A stretch of 64,000 nucleotides of DNA from an uncultured Bacilli bacterium (GTDB taxonomy: Bacteria > Bacillota_I > Bacilli_A > RF39 > UBA660), in contig CAKOOH010000004.1 of NCBI GenBank assembly GCA_934098485.1, forward strand, positions 27,210 through 91,209. Direction: 5' to 3'. Within the stretch, counting starts at the first letter, position 1, and each line of letters begins with the position of its first letter. Below are positions 8,521 to 18,188 of the stretch, piece after piece. Both the position numbers and the translations under genes were made by a program. The notes under the pieces are model-generated. The model saw only the letters and a list, made by a program, of their open reading frames with translations, did not search any database and was not told where the DNA came from.

Positions 8521-9387
8521 TTAAATATTTATAGAACCTGTTTTTGCCATTTCTTCATCATCTATTTTGGTAGTAAGAGCAAGGCCGATTACCATGATAT
8601 AACTTAAAAAGTATATCCAAAGCATCAATACGGCAATATTTGATAGTCCTGCGTAGAATAAATCGTACTGAGCAAAATGAGATACATAGTAACTATAAAT
8701 ATCAGTGGTTAAAACCCAGCCAATGGTAGTAAATATGGCGCCTAAGTTTATTCTTGATGATGGGATGCTTTTATCAGGAGCAATAGTAAATATCATTTTA
8801 ATAAATAAGAATATAATTAACCAAGAAATAGGTCCTTGCACTACTTCTAGTACATAAGTCATTACAGATTTGATGTTGAAGTAGTCTATGGCGTCGATAA
8901 TTTTGGCCCCAAAGACTGGTACTAGTAATATGAATAAATAAAGAACTACTATAAGTAAAGTTAACATCAAGGCTTTAATTCTTCTTTTAATCCAAGTTGA
9001 CTGCTCTATATGATATATTTGATTAGCTGAAAAAATCACCGATGCAGCACCACTGGATGCAAAGTAAAACATAACAATTAAAAGCCATATTAGTTTTAAA
9101 TCTAAAGTGTTTCCACCAATTATGGGCACGATAAGTTCAACTACACTTTTGTCAAAATTCTTTTGTAATAAGTCAATAATTGAATCCATAGAAATGTTAA
9201 AGTAAGATGCGCCATAACCAATTAAGGTTATGATTGGTACTAATGATAAAATAATGGAAAATGCTAATTCACCAGGTAAAACCCCCATTTCTGGTAAATT
9301 AAGTATTTCCCAAACATTTTTTAAAAATTTCTTTCCTTTAGCAAATTCTTTTTTTAATTTTTCTTTAATATTAATCTTCTTTTTCAT
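8521..9387 (-). CDS. YihY/BrkB-family inner membrane protein
   Basis: The 288-residue protein has a basic N-terminus and about six hydrophobic helices. It matches the YihY/virulence-factor BrkB family through MGVLPGELAFSIILSLVPI near the first helix, SSGAASVIFSANQIYHIE in the middle and AVLMLWIYFLSYIMVIG near the end. The family was once mislabelled ribonuclease BN; its real function is unknown. The start overlaps the last 17 bases of the GGDEF-receptor gene, so the two are probably co-translated and end the same operon. Confidence 0.85.
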   Translation of the reverse strand: MKKKINIKEKLKKEFAKGKKFLKNVWEILNLPEMGVLPGELAFSIILSLVPIITLIGYGASYFNISMDSIIDLLQKNFDKSVVELIVPIIGGNTLDLKLIWLLIVMFYFASSGAASVIFSANQIYHIEQSTWIKRRIKALMLTLLIVVLYLFILLVPVFGAKIIDAIDYFNIKSVMTYVLEVVQGPISWLIIFLFIKMIFTIAPDKSIPSSRINLGAIFTTIGWVLTTDIYSYYVSHFAQYDLFYAGLSNIAVLMLWIYFLSYIMVIGLALTTKIDDEEMAKTGSINI

Positions 9388-11404
9388 CAGAGGATGCCTC
9401 TAATTCTTTATTTTCACGCATTTGGATAGTTGCTTCGTTAATTGCATCATCAATTAGTTTTAAATCATCAACAATCATACTAAAGCCAAATGCAGCACCA
9501 TAATCATATGGTAACGTATTAAATTCTTTAATTAATTTTTTCATATAATTTAGAACTTGTTTTTCAGAATAGCCAACCATATAAATCATAAATTCATTAC
9601 CATCTGTTCTCATAATTTCGGTATTGTCTTGCTGAGTTTGATGAAGAATATTAGCAGCAGCCATTATTTGACGGTCGCCTTCTTCATGACCAAATGTATC
9701 ATTTAAATATTTAATGTTATTTAAATCAATAACTATGATTGCTTGAGGATAGATCGTATTTTGATTCCAAGTACTTATTCTTTCATTTAAATAATTACGG
9801 TTCTTTAAAGATGTTAGCATATCGATAAATTTTAGTTTTTCATCTTTTTTTATTTTAGTGTTTAATTTTATTTTTTTCTTCGATGATATATAAACACCAA
9901 TAATAACGATAACAACTGATGTAATAATTAAAATATACTTAGCAATTACTCCGACTAGATTGCCACTAGATTCAGCAGCTTTATAAGTAATCATACCATT
10001 ATTAGTCATTTTAGTCTGACTTAAATAATTTATATAGTTAGTAAATAACTTCGTAAATGTATCATTAGCGTTAATATATTTAAATGAATAGTTAGCACTA
10101 GTATAGCCGGTATAACTAATTTGATAATTTTTAATTTTATCATTTCGGTAATAGTCGAAGGTTTCGGCATCAAGCGCGATAAGGTTATTTTTCTTTGCTT
10201 TTCTTATTAAAGCTTTTTCATTTTTAACAGTTTCTACTTTAATATTACTTAAGTCGCTTAAATACTTGGCAAGACTACTATCTTTAATAACGTAGATAGT
10301 TTCATTATTTATCTCATTTAAATTTACAATACTTAAATTTTGGGTTAAAGGACTAATAATGTAGAATTTTTCTTTAATGTTAGTATCTAATTTAGAATTT
10401 TTAGTTTCTAATGATGATGGATCAAATATTAAATCTAATTTATTATTATTAAAGGAATTTATTAATTCACTATAAGTTTTATATTTAGTATAAGTAAAAT
10501 CAACTTTGCTAAATTTGCTGAACTCTTCTAAATAAGCAAATATAATGCCACCATATTTCGAACTGTTTAAAGCATTAAATGGCGTTTGATTTACAAATCC
10601 AAAATTATAAATTTTATTAGTTAAATTATCGGATTCAACATCACTAATTGATAATTTCTCACAAAATAGACGGTAAGTATTATTATAGTAACTTTTTTCA
10701 TAATCATTGCTAATCCATTCATTATAATGTTTTGTAATAATAGAATTTAAAGTTTTGTCGTTTCCTAGATGGATATAATAATAATTCACAAAATTGTCTA
10801 AATGGTAAACAATATTAAATTTATTATATAATACTTCATCGATATATTCTGTTAAAGGCACTATAATATATGATACTTCGCCATCGGTTAGAGCCTTAGT
10901 TAATGCTTCTTTTGTTTCATAAGTTGTATAAGAATTAGAATCAGTGTAAGAAGATGATACCCTTGATATGATACTTGCAAGAGCACCAATTTTTTTGCCA
11001 CTTAAATCTTTAAATGTTTTTACAGTAGTGTAATCTTTACTAATGACAACATAGTGATCTTCATAAATTAATAGGTCCTCATCGCTTATTTTATTGTTAA
11101 CAACAAAACCAAGACCAGTACTACCACTTATAGGTACAACATTTTTATTTATTTTTAAATCATATTTCTTAGTTAAGTCATCTAAAAAGTCATAGAATAC
11201 GCCTTTACCAGTTGAAGCGAATATATTTAAATCGCTAGGAACATTAAAAGATGTAATATTAGTTTTGTGGGTATTAATCCATTCTTTTTCACTTATGCTC
11301 AACTGATTTTTGTCATAAAAATAGTTATAAAAAACGAAAATTCCCGCAACAGCTACGACAACTAACGTTACAATTGTTATAATAATTTTTTTAGTTTTTT
11401 TCAT
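9371..11404 (-). CDS. Membrane receptor with two solute-binding domains and a degenerate GGDEF domain
   Basis: The 677-residue protein has a signal-anchor helix (8-28), two successive family-3 solute-binding-like domains outside the cell (about 50-245 and 265-460), a second helix (488-507) and a cytoplasmic GGDEF-like domain (525-660). The fold markers DLNNIKYLNDTFGHEEGD are intact, with the metal Asp at 560. The signature itself reads DGNEF at 601-605 instead of GGDEF: the first Gly is Asp and the catalytic or metal-binding acidic residue is Asn. I therefore expect weak or no cyclic-di-GMP synthesis; it may bind GTP or act as a scaffold. It overlaps the upstream small membrane-protein gene by ATGA and the downstream YihY gene by 17 bases. 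Confidence 0.82.
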   Translation of the reverse strand: MKKTKKIIITIVTLVVVAVAGIFVFYNYFYDKNQLSISEKEWINTHKTNITSFNVPSDLNIFASTGKGVFYDFLDDLTKKYDLKINKNVVPISGSTGLGFVVNNKISDEDLLIYEDHYVVISKDYTTVKTFKDLSGKKIGALASIISRVSSSYTDSNSYTTYETKEALTKALTDGEVSYIIVPLTEYIDEVLYNKFNIVYHLDNFVNYYYIHLGNDKTLNSIITKHYNEWISNDYEKSYYNNTYRLFCEKLSISDVESDNLTNKIYNFGFVNQTPFNALNSSKYGGIIFAYLEEFSKFSKVDFTYTKYKTYSELINSFNNNKLDLIFDPSSLETKNSKLDTNIKEKFYIISPLTQNLSIVNLNEINNETIYVIKDSSLAKYLSDLSNIKVETVKNEKALIRKAKKNNLIALDAETFDYYRNDKIKNYQISYTGYTSANYSFKYINANDTFTKLFTNYINYLSQTKMTNNGMITYKAAESSGNLVGVIAKYILIITSVVIVIIGVYISSKKKIKLNTKIKKDEKLKFIDMLTSLKNRNYLNERISTWNQNTIYPQAIIVIDLNNIKYLNDTFGHEEGDRQIMAAANILHQTQQDNTEIMRTDGNEFMIYMVGYSEKQVLNYMKKLIKEFNTLPYDYGAAFGFSMIVDDLKLIDDAINEATIQMRENKELEASSDEKED

Positions 11405-11871
11405 GCTTCACCATTATTTTTGGTCCAAGATATTATTGTAGCGTTACTTTTCTTGTATCCCATGATAGGAAATGTTGCATCATCTTTTTTATCAAATATA
11501 AAATTGATATCATAGAAATTTTTTTCATCTTCGGTTAGTTTTTCTAAAGATTTAATAGCTATAGATTCGGCATCAGTAGTTTTTCCATCTTTTAGTGTTG
11601 TTGTAATATAGATAATTTTACCTTTGATGTTTATTACAACTGATTCGACCTTGTCATTTTCTTTTATAAATGAAGCAATTTCTTCTTTGTGAGTGTCTGT
11701 TATTTGGACATTTTCAATACCATCTAAACGATTACCATATGTATCATTTTTTGTTTGTTCAACAAAGTATACGACAAAAGCGGCAACGATTAGTGCTAAA
11801 CAAAAAAGACTAATTGCCATTAATATACAGTATATACGATTGTTTTGATAGAACCCCTTAATTTTACTCAT
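11401..11871 (-). CDS. Small membrane-anchored protein of unknown function
   Basis: I do not recognise this 156-residue protein. It has one N-terminal helix (about residues 13-35) and an extracellular alpha/beta domain of about 115 residues rich in Lys, Asp and Glu, with a strand-like VESVVINIKGKIIYITTTL segment. The ATG at 11871 is preceded by GAGGTGAAAG. Its stop overlaps the start of the two-domain receptor gene by ATGA, so the two are made together; it could be a partner or modulator of that receptor, which is inference from context only. Confidence 0.7.
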   Translation of the reverse strand: MSKIKGFYQNNRIYCILMAISLFCLALIVAAFVVYFVEQTKNDTYGNRLDGIENVQITDTHKEEIASFIKENDKVESVVINIKGKIIYITTTLKDGKTTDAESIAIKSLEKLTEDEKNFYDINFIFDKKDDATFPIMGYKKSNATIISWTKNNGEA

Positions 11872-11954
11872 ATTCTTTCACCTCGCATAATAATTATACT
11901 ATACATGTATTCATATTTCAAACATACATTAATTGATGAAATATTTTATTTTAT

Positions 11955-11979
11955 AAAAAAAGAACAAGTGATGTTCTTT
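11955..11979 (-). terminator. Terminator after ligA
   Basis: The stem AAAGAAC/GTTCTTT with a 7-base loop is followed by a run of T on the minus strand, about 20 bases beyond the ligA stop. Confidence 0.7.
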
Positions 11980-12000
11980 ATAATTTAATAATATTTAGAT

Positions 12001-13974
12001 TTAAGAATTAATTTTCTCATCAAATTCTTCTTCAGACCAGATAGGAATATTTAATTCTTTGGCTTTATCATATTTGCTTCCAGCATTTTCTCCAACTATA
12101 ACAGCATAGGTATTTTTAGTAACTGATGTGCTCCATAAGCCACCATTTTCTTCAATGATATTTTGTATTTCATCTCTGGTATATTTTTTTAAGGTTCCGG
12201 TTACAACGATTCTCTTGCCAGTTAACTCGTCATTTTCTTTAATGCTGGCGCCATGATAAGTAAAGTTTACTCCCATTTCTTTTAAATTATTAATTAGATT
12301 GATATTATCTTCATTATTAAAAAAGTCTTTTATGTTTTGAGCAAGAATTAAACCAATATCAGGAATTGCCGTCAATTCTTCTAATGAGGCTTTTTGAAGA
12401 GCATCAATGTTTGAATACTTACGAGCTAAAAGTTTAGCATTTTTTTCACCGATACCTTTAATGCCAATGGCAAAAAGAATTTTTTCTAAGGAATTCTGTT
12501 TGGAATTTTCGATATTATCTAATAATTTATTAACACTTTTGTCACCAAAACCTTCTAATTCGATGAGGTCTTCTTTTTTATCTTTTAAATTATATATATC
12601 AATAATGTTTTTAATAATTCCCATGTTGTAAAAATCTTCTATTATTCTTTCGCCTAAGCCTTCAATGTTCATGGCTTTTCGGTCTGCAAAATGAATTAAA
12701 GATTCAATATTACGGGCTGGACATAATTCATTTGGGCATTTATAGTCAATTTGTGATTCTGTAGCCACTAAAAGCGCGCCACATATTGGGCATTTTTCTG
12801 GCATTATAAAAGGTTTTTCATTACCAGTTCGGTCTGCCACAACAGGACCAACGACTTCTGGAATTACATCGCCAGCTTTATGGACTAAAATGTTATCGCC
12901 TATTAAGAGATTTTTATCTAAAACGTACTGTTCATTATGAAGGGTTGCTCTTCTTACGGTTGATCCCATAATTTTTACAGGATCAAAAATTGCATTAGGA
13001 GTTATTAAACCAGTACGTCCAACCGTGCATACTATATCGGTTAATCGGGTTTTTACTTCTTCAGCAGGAAATTTGTATGCTATTACCCATTTAGGATATT
13101 TGGCAGTATTTCCCAGTTCTCTTTGCATGTGGATATCATTTACTTTTATAACAATTCCATCTATTTCATATGGTAATTCTTCCCTATGTAAAGTCCAATA
13201 GTTAATGTAATCTAATATTTCTTCTATGGTATTAACTTTTTTTATATTAGGATTTACAACGAATCCCCACTTTTTTAAATCCATTAATGCTTCATAATGA
13301 GTTCTTTTATCAGTAGTTGGAACATGATAAATAAATGTATCTAAATTTCTTTGCTTAGCAATAGAGCTATCTAATTGTCTAATACTTCCGGCTGCAGCAT
13401 TACGAGGATTTTGAAATAGGTTTTCATTATTTTTAGCACGTTCTTCATTAATTTTTATAAAACTTTTTTTAGGCATGTATATTTCGCCACGAACTTCAAT
13501 GGTGATGGGTTCCGTAAGTCTTAAGGGAACACTTTTTATAGTTTTGACATTGTGAGTAATATCTTCACCTACTACGCCATTACCTCTAGTAGCGGCACTT
13601 TTAAAATAGCCATTTTCATATTGAAGAGATACGGCCATGCCATCAATTTTTAGTTCGCAAACATAACTGGGATTAGGAAATTCTTTTCGGATCCTTTCAT
13701 CGAACGCGACTATCTCTGATTCATTAAAAACATCAGCAATACTAAACATCGGTACTTTATGATTGACCTTTTTAAATTCACTAATTATCTCCCCACCGAT
13801 TTTTTCAGATGGAGAATCTGGTCTTTTAATTTCGGGATGTTTATTTTCAATATCTAATAATTCACTCATTAAATTATCGTATTCGCGGTCGGTTATACTA
13901 GGATTATCTAATGTGTAATATTCATAATTCGCTTTTTCTATTAATTTAATTAACTCGTCGTATCTTTCTTTCAT
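12001..13974 (-). CDS. ligA: NAD-dependent DNA ligase
   Basis: This 657-residue enzyme seals nicks during replication and repair. It is full length and has every domain. The Ia domain is at the N-terminus (YYTLDNPSITDREYD). The adenylation Lys109 lies in ELKIDG. An OB fold follows, then the four-Cys zinc finger (CPICG ... CPNELCPAR), helix-hairpin-helix repeats (IKGIGEKNAKLLARKY) and a C-terminal BRCT domain from about 585 (LTGKRIVVTGTLKKYTRDE). It lies downstream of pcrA and an AAA ATPase on the same strand; pcrA-ligA neighbourhood is common in Firmicutes. Confidence 0.97.
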   Translation of the reverse strand: MKERYDELIKLIEKANYEYYTLDNPSITDREYDNLMSELLDIENKHPEIKRPDSPSEKIGGEIISEFKKVNHKVPMFSIADVFNESEIVAFDERIRKEFPNPSYVCELKIDGMAVSLQYENGYFKSAATRGNGVVGEDITHNVKTIKSVPLRLTEPITIEVRGEIYMPKKSFIKINEERAKNNENLFQNPRNAAAGSIRQLDSSIAKQRNLDTFIYHVPTTDKRTHYEALMDLKKWGFVVNPNIKKVNTIEEILDYINYWTLHREELPYEIDGIVIKVNDIHMQRELGNTAKYPKWVIAYKFPAEEVKTRLTDIVCTVGRTGLITPNAIFDPVKIMGSTVRRATLHNEQYVLDKNLLIGDNILVHKAGDVIPEVVGPVVADRTGNEKPFIMPEKCPICGALLVATESQIDYKCPNELCPARNIESLIHFADRKAMNIEGLGERIIEDFYNMGIIKNIIDIYNLKDKKEDLIELEGFGDKSVNKLLDNIENSKQNSLEKILFAIGIKGIGEKNAKLLARKYSNIDALQKASLEELTAIPDIGLILAQNIKDFFNNEDNINLINNLKEMGVNFTYHGASIKENDELTGKRIVVTGTLKKYTRDEIQNIIEENGGLWSTSVTKNTYAVIVGENAGSKYDKAKELNIPIWSEEEFDEKINS

Positions 13975-14038
13975 AATTGCATCATCCTTTTATATATTAT
14001 ATCTCATTATTATTTCTTTTATAAAGAAAAAGAATATA

Positions 14039-14887
14039 TTATTCAAAATCTTTTTTATGTTCCTTAAAAAAATCATAATATATTCTTACATTTGGTAGTT
14101 CACTATATTTTTGCACACTTGCTGGTACTAAATCTAGATTATATACAGTAGCATCATTTAATGATAGTAAAAAGGGAGAATGTGTAGAAATAATAAACTG
14201 GCAATTGTAAAATCTTGCAGAGTCTTCAATGTATTTTTTTAATTTTATTTGATTTTCGGCGGATAAACTATTTTCCGGTTCATCTAAAATATATATACCA
14301 TTTTCCGTTATGTTTTTTTCCCAATACGATAAAGCAGATTCTCCATTTGATTGCTCAATTATATTATTATTAGAAAGTCTTTCGCGTATATATTTAGACA
14401 TAGATTTACTTTTAGAGTCAACTACATCTTTTAATTTAAAATAATCATTATAATTATAATTATCAGTATTAAAACGATTTTCTAGCCACTCTTCTGATAA
14501 CTCGGCTTTTTTGCGATGAACATTAGAATTAATTGCTCTAATATCTAACAAATAATCAAATATATCATCACTGGATATAAATTTTATTTCAGTAGGAAAT
14601 TTAATCATTTCGTAATCACATAATTCCACATATTTATCAAAAATGCTTCCTTTTTTAGTGTAGTTATTTCTCGTAGCCTCTATTTTATCTGCGATAATAT
14701 TTAGTAAAGTTGTTTTTCCCGAACCATTTCCACCATAAAAGCAAGTAATAGGGTCAAAATAAATTTTTTCTAACTTTTTTTCAGAAAAAATACCTAGGGG
14801 ATAATTATTATTATGAATTGTTCTCCCATCTAAACATCCCATTTCTTTACTACTATTTAATAAATTAAAGCTTTTTAAATATACCAT
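14039..14887 (-). CDS. Stand-alone SMC/RecF-like AAA ATPase
   Basis: The 282-residue protein has a Walker A GGNGSGKTTLLN near residue 52, an ABC-type signature region (SNGESALSYWE), Walker B YILDEPENSLSAENQ and a switch His in IISTHSPFLL. It belongs to the OLD/RecF-like AAA_21 group of predicted ATPases that lack transmembrane partners. Such proteins act in DNA repair or as the sensor half of defence systems, but no nuclease partner is adjacent. Its neighbours are pcrA (22 bases upstream) and ligA, so a repair role is as likely as defence. The start follows AGGAGGGACT. Confidence 0.78.
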   Translation of the reverse strand: MVYLKSFNLLNSSKEMGCLDGRTIHNNNYPLGIFSEKKLEKIYFDPITCFYGGNGSGKTTLLNIIADKIEATRNNYTKKGSIFDKYVELCDYEMIKFPTEIKFISSDDIFDYLLDIRAINSNVHRKKAELSEEWLENRFNTDNYNYNDYFKLKDVVDSKSKSMSKYIRERLSNNNIIEQSNGESALSYWEKNITENGIYILDEPENSLSAENQIKLKKYIEDSARFYNCQFIISTHSPFLLSLNDATVYNLDLVPASVQKYSELPNVRIYYDFFKEHKKDFE

Positions 14888-14908
14888 AGTCCCTCCTGTT
14901 TTACATTT

Positions 14909-16978
14909 TTATATCTTTTTAATACTTTTGTGATTCTTCATCATTTTTCTAACTCCAGATTTAAACGCAATGGAAATTAGCGTTCCTTCATCTTTAACTA
15001 CTACACCAGTTCCATATTGTTCATGGCAAACAATATCACCTTCTTTTATCATGCTATTATCAACAGTTAAGGCTGCTTTATCTATCATTTTTGGCTCATT
15101 TTTTAATTCGTCTTTTTCTAATAAATCGTCAGTAATTTCATTTAAAAATCTAGATGGCATATTCATATTATCTTTACCATAAAGCATTCTTCTTTTAGCA
15201 TTAGTTAAATATAATCTTTCTTTTGCACGGGTTATACCGACGTAACATAAACGTCTTTCTTCTTCAATATTATCTTCCATTAAAGACATATTATGTGGGA
15301 AAATTCCTTCTTCCATACCTACTAGGAAAACCACTTTAAATTCTAAACCTTTAGCACTATGCAAAGTCATAAGTGTTACAACATTTCCATCTTCTGTATG
15401 ATTAGAAACATCGGCAATTAGAGATATTTCATCTAAAAAGTCATTTAGATTAACATTGCCCGTACGTTCTTCGTAACTAGCCGTAATACTTTTAAATTCC
15501 ATTAAGTTTTCTAATCTTGTTTCATCTTCGATAGATTTTGAAGCAGTTAATTCAGCCTTTATTTTAGTATCTTCTAAAACTTCATCGATTAATTCAGTTA
15601 ATGATAAACTTTCAGACTTCTTTTTTAGGGATTCTATTAAATTTTTAAATTCTAATTCTTTTTTGCCTTCTAAGGCTTCAAACATGGAAATACTATTTTC
15701 TCTTGCTCTATTTTCAATATCTATAATGGTACTATCACCGATGCCACGTTTTGGAACATTTATAACACGGCGCAAACTTATTTCATCATTTTGATTATTA
15801 ATAAGTCTTAAGTAACTAATTAAGTCTTTAATTTCCTTGCGGCCATAAAAGTAAAAACTACCGTAAACTTTATAAGGAAGTCCTTTATTTAAAAAGACTT
15901 CTTCAATGGCGCGGGACTGGGCATTCGTACGATAAAGGATGGCAATATCACTTGGTTCATAACCATTATGTAGTAAATTTTGGATTTCATCGATTACCAT
16001 GGTTATTTCATGTTTTTCATCATATGAACGCATATATCTTATTTTTACGCCTTCGCCGTTATCAGAGTATAATTTTAAATCTTTTCTTTCTTTATTATGG
16101 CTTATTACTTCATTAGCAGCTTTTAATATCGTGTTGGTACTACGGTAATTGTGTTCTAATTTTATGACAGTGCAATTTTTAAAATCATGTTCAAAGTTGG
16201 TAATGTTACGATAATCAGCTTGTCTAAAAGCATAAATGCTTTGATTCATGTCTCCAACAACAAAAATATTTTTATATTTATTTGATAAAAGAACAGACAA
16301 TTTATATTGAACAGGATTGGTGTCTTGATATTCATCTATTAAAATATATTTAAATCGTTCTTGATATTTTTCTAAAATTTCATGATTTTGAGATAGCAAA
16401 GTAACTGGTAATAAAAGTAAATCGTCAAAATCTACTGAGGCACTTTCTAAAAGTAATTCATTATAGCGATGATAAATTTCCACAATTACTTTATCCATTG
16501 GGGTATTAAATAATTTATCAAGTTCCCTATCACTTAACATTTGATTTTTGATAAAACTAATTCTATTTCTTACATATGAAGGACTATATTGTTTAGAGTC
16601 CAAATTTTTTTCTTTTAAGATTTTTTTTATAACAGTAACAGTATCATCACTATCTATAATACTAAAGTTGTTAGGCAAATTAAAAAAACTATGATTTTCT
16701 CTTATTATTCTAAGGCCTAGTGAGTGAAAAGTGCCTATAAATGAGGAAACTTCTCCGACTAATAAGTTAACACGATCTCGCATTTCTTTGGCGGCTTTAT
16801 TAGTAAAGGTTATGGCCAAAATATTATAATCATTTATTCCTTCATTTATTAAATAGGCTATACGAGTAGTTAAAACTTTGGTTTTGCCAGAACCAGCGCC
16901 AGCCATAACTAATACAGGGCCATCTATATGCATAACTGCTTGTTTTTGTTCTTTATTTAAATTTTGTAAAATGTCCAT
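14909..16978 (-). CDS. pcrA: UvrD/PcrA-type superfamily 1 DNA helicase
   Basis: This 3'-5' helicase acts in repair and rolling-circle replication. At 689 residues it is slightly shorter than typical PcrA (about 720-740). It has motif I AGAGSGKTKVL, motif Ia TFTNKAAKEM, motif II ILIDEYQDTN, motif III GDMNQSIYAFRQAD, motif IV EHNYRST, motif V TLMTLHSAKGLEFKVVF and motif VI RRLCYVGITRAKERL. A Tudor-like C-terminal domain that binds RNA polymerase (EGDIVCHEQYGTGVVV) is also present. It starts at ATG 16978 with SD AAGGAG. Confidence 0.95.
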   Translation of the reverse strand: MDILQNLNKEQKQAVMHIDGPVLVMAGAGSGKTKVLTTRIAYLINEGINDYNILAITFTNKAAKEMRDRVNLLVGEVSSFIGTFHSLGLRIIRENHSFFNLPNNFSIIDSDDTVTVIKKILKEKNLDSKQYSPSYVRNRISFIKNQMLSDRELDKLFNTPMDKVIVEIYHRYNELLLESASVDFDDLLLLPVTLLSQNHEILEKYQERFKYILIDEYQDTNPVQYKLSVLLSNKYKNIFVVGDMNQSIYAFRQADYRNITNFEHDFKNCTVIKLEHNYRSTNTILKAANEVISHNKERKDLKLYSDNGEGVKIRYMRSYDEKHEITMVIDEIQNLLHNGYEPSDIAILYRTNAQSRAIEEVFLNKGLPYKVYGSFYFYGRKEIKDLISYLRLINNQNDEISLRRVINVPKRGIGDSTIIDIENRARENSISMFEALEGKKELEFKNLIESLKKKSESLSLTELIDEVLEDTKIKAELTASKSIEDETRLENLMEFKSITASYEERTGNVNLNDFLDEISLIADVSNHTEDGNVVTLMTLHSAKGLEFKVVFLVGMEEGIFPHNMSLMEDNIEEERRLCYVGITRAKERLYLTNAKRRMLYGKDNMNMPSRFLNEITDDLLEKDELKNEPKMIDKAALTVDNSMIKEGDIVCHEQYGTGVVVKDEGTLISIAFKSGVRKMMKNHKSIKKI

Positions 16979-17040
16979 TATGTACTCCTTTATTTCTTTA
17001 CAATTAAATTATATCATTAATCATTAATAAAGAAAAGAAA

Positions 17041-17061
17041 AAAGCACAAACATTTGTACTT
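17041..17061 (-). terminator. Terminator after the XRE/ImmA-like gene
   Basis: A nine-pair stem (AAGTACAAA with TTTGTGCTT) sits at the gene's 3' end and is followed by TTTTTTCTTTTC on the minus strand. Confidence 0.6.
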
Positions 17062-17063
17062 TT

Positions 17064-18035
17064 TTATAAATATTTATTTAAATCTTTAATAATCCCTTGA
17101 GCGTATAGTTTATATAGCATTTTTTCATAATTATAGGCTTCTTCGATGTAAATGTTTTCTTTTTTATTATTTTTATTGATATCGATATTTAAATATTTGG
17201 CACAGCTTGGAGTTATTACTTCACAGGCTTGTAATCTTTTAATAATATTCTTGTAACTAGCTTTAAAACGATTAGAATAAATATCTATTTCTTTAAAATC
17301 GATTTTTACTCTGTTTTTGCCGAACTCGCTGATTAAAGAACCACGCGGTATTAAAAGTGATAATGCAAAATTAGTAGTTATTTCATCTTTGTTAGTATCG
17401 GCTTTTATTAGTAGTTCTCCTAAAAATTTAGCAATATTATATCTTTGTTCATAGCCATTATCGGCTTTAGGAACGGCAATAACAGGAATACCATTTATGT
17501 TTTCATAAAAACCGATAAACTCATTAGTGTTTTCATCTTTAGGAATCGTTATCAAAATAATGCCATTGGTTTCTAAAAGGTACGCTAAATCATGAAGTGG
17601 AGAATCTAATGGGATAGTAAAGAAAATGCGTAATTTAGTTGCTAGTTTTTCGGCTTCGTCAGGATTATTTATTATATGAACACCGAATTTATTTTGAAGA
17701 GTTATATTAGATAATTTTAATAATTCAAAATAGTTGTTAATTTTTTTACTTAATATGTTACGAATTTTTTCTTGTTTAATGAGACTGGCTTTTCGAGTAC
17801 ATTTAAAATTATTAAATTTTATATTACTAACAATACCGGTATCTAAAATTTCTTCAATATCACAGTTATAAATTTTTGCAAAAGCTTCTAATCTAGATAG
17901 GCTTGGCATCATTTGATTTGTTTCATATTTTAATATTGCCGGCGCACTAACGCCAATCTTATTTGCAGCAGCATTCATTGACAAGTCATTTTTTATTCTG
18001 CATGCTCTTAGATTTTCTCCAATTGTTTTTTTCAT
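17064..18035 (-). CDS. XRE regulator fused to a catalytically dead ImmA/IrrE-like domain
   Basis: Residues 7-65 form a Cro/C1-type helix-turn-helix (MNAAANKIGVSAPAILKYE). Residues about 125-235 have the ImmA/IrrE layout: LHDLAYLLETNGIILITIP, then ADNGYEQRYNIAKFLGELL, then ITTNFALSLLIPRGSLI. The zinc-protease HExxH helix, normally (A)HELGH, reads KFLGE at 203-207, so both His ligands and the catalytic Glu are gone. XRE-ImmA proteins usually cleave or derepress stress or mobile-element regulators; this one probably keeps only ligand or partner binding. Its only close neighbours are pcrA and pheT and there is no prophage nearby, so it seems to be a domesticated single-gene regulator. Confidence 0.72.
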   Translation of the reverse strand: MKKTIGENLRACRIKNDLSMNAAANKIGVSAPAILKYETNQMMPSLSRLEAFAKIYNCDIEEILDTGIVSNIKFNNFKCTRKASLIKQEKIRNILSKKINNYFELLKLSNITLQNKFGVHIINNPDEAEKLATKLRIFFTIPLDSPLHDLAYLLETNGIILITIPKDENTNEFIGFYENINGIPVIAVPKADNGYEQRYNIAKFLGELLIKADTNKDEITTNFALSLLIPRGSLISEFGKNRVKIDFKEIDIYSNRFKASYKNIIKRLQACEVITPSCAKYLNIDINKNNKKENIYIEEAYNYEKMLYKLYAQGIIKDLNKYL

Positions 18036-18164
18036 ACCATCACCCGTTAATATCTTTCTAATTAAATTCTATCATTTTAACTTTTAATTGTAAATAAATT
18101 TTGTCGATAATTGGTAAAAAAGTGCTACATATTGTGTGTACTAACAATAATTAAAAAATTTAAA

Positions 18165-18188
18165 AAGTACCACTATAAAGTGATACTT
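18165..18188 (-). terminator. Terminator of the pheST operon
   Basis: A ten-pair stem (AAGTATCACT with AGTGGTACTT) overlaps the last codons of pheT and runs into TTTTTAAATTTTTT on the minus strand. Confidence 0.7.
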
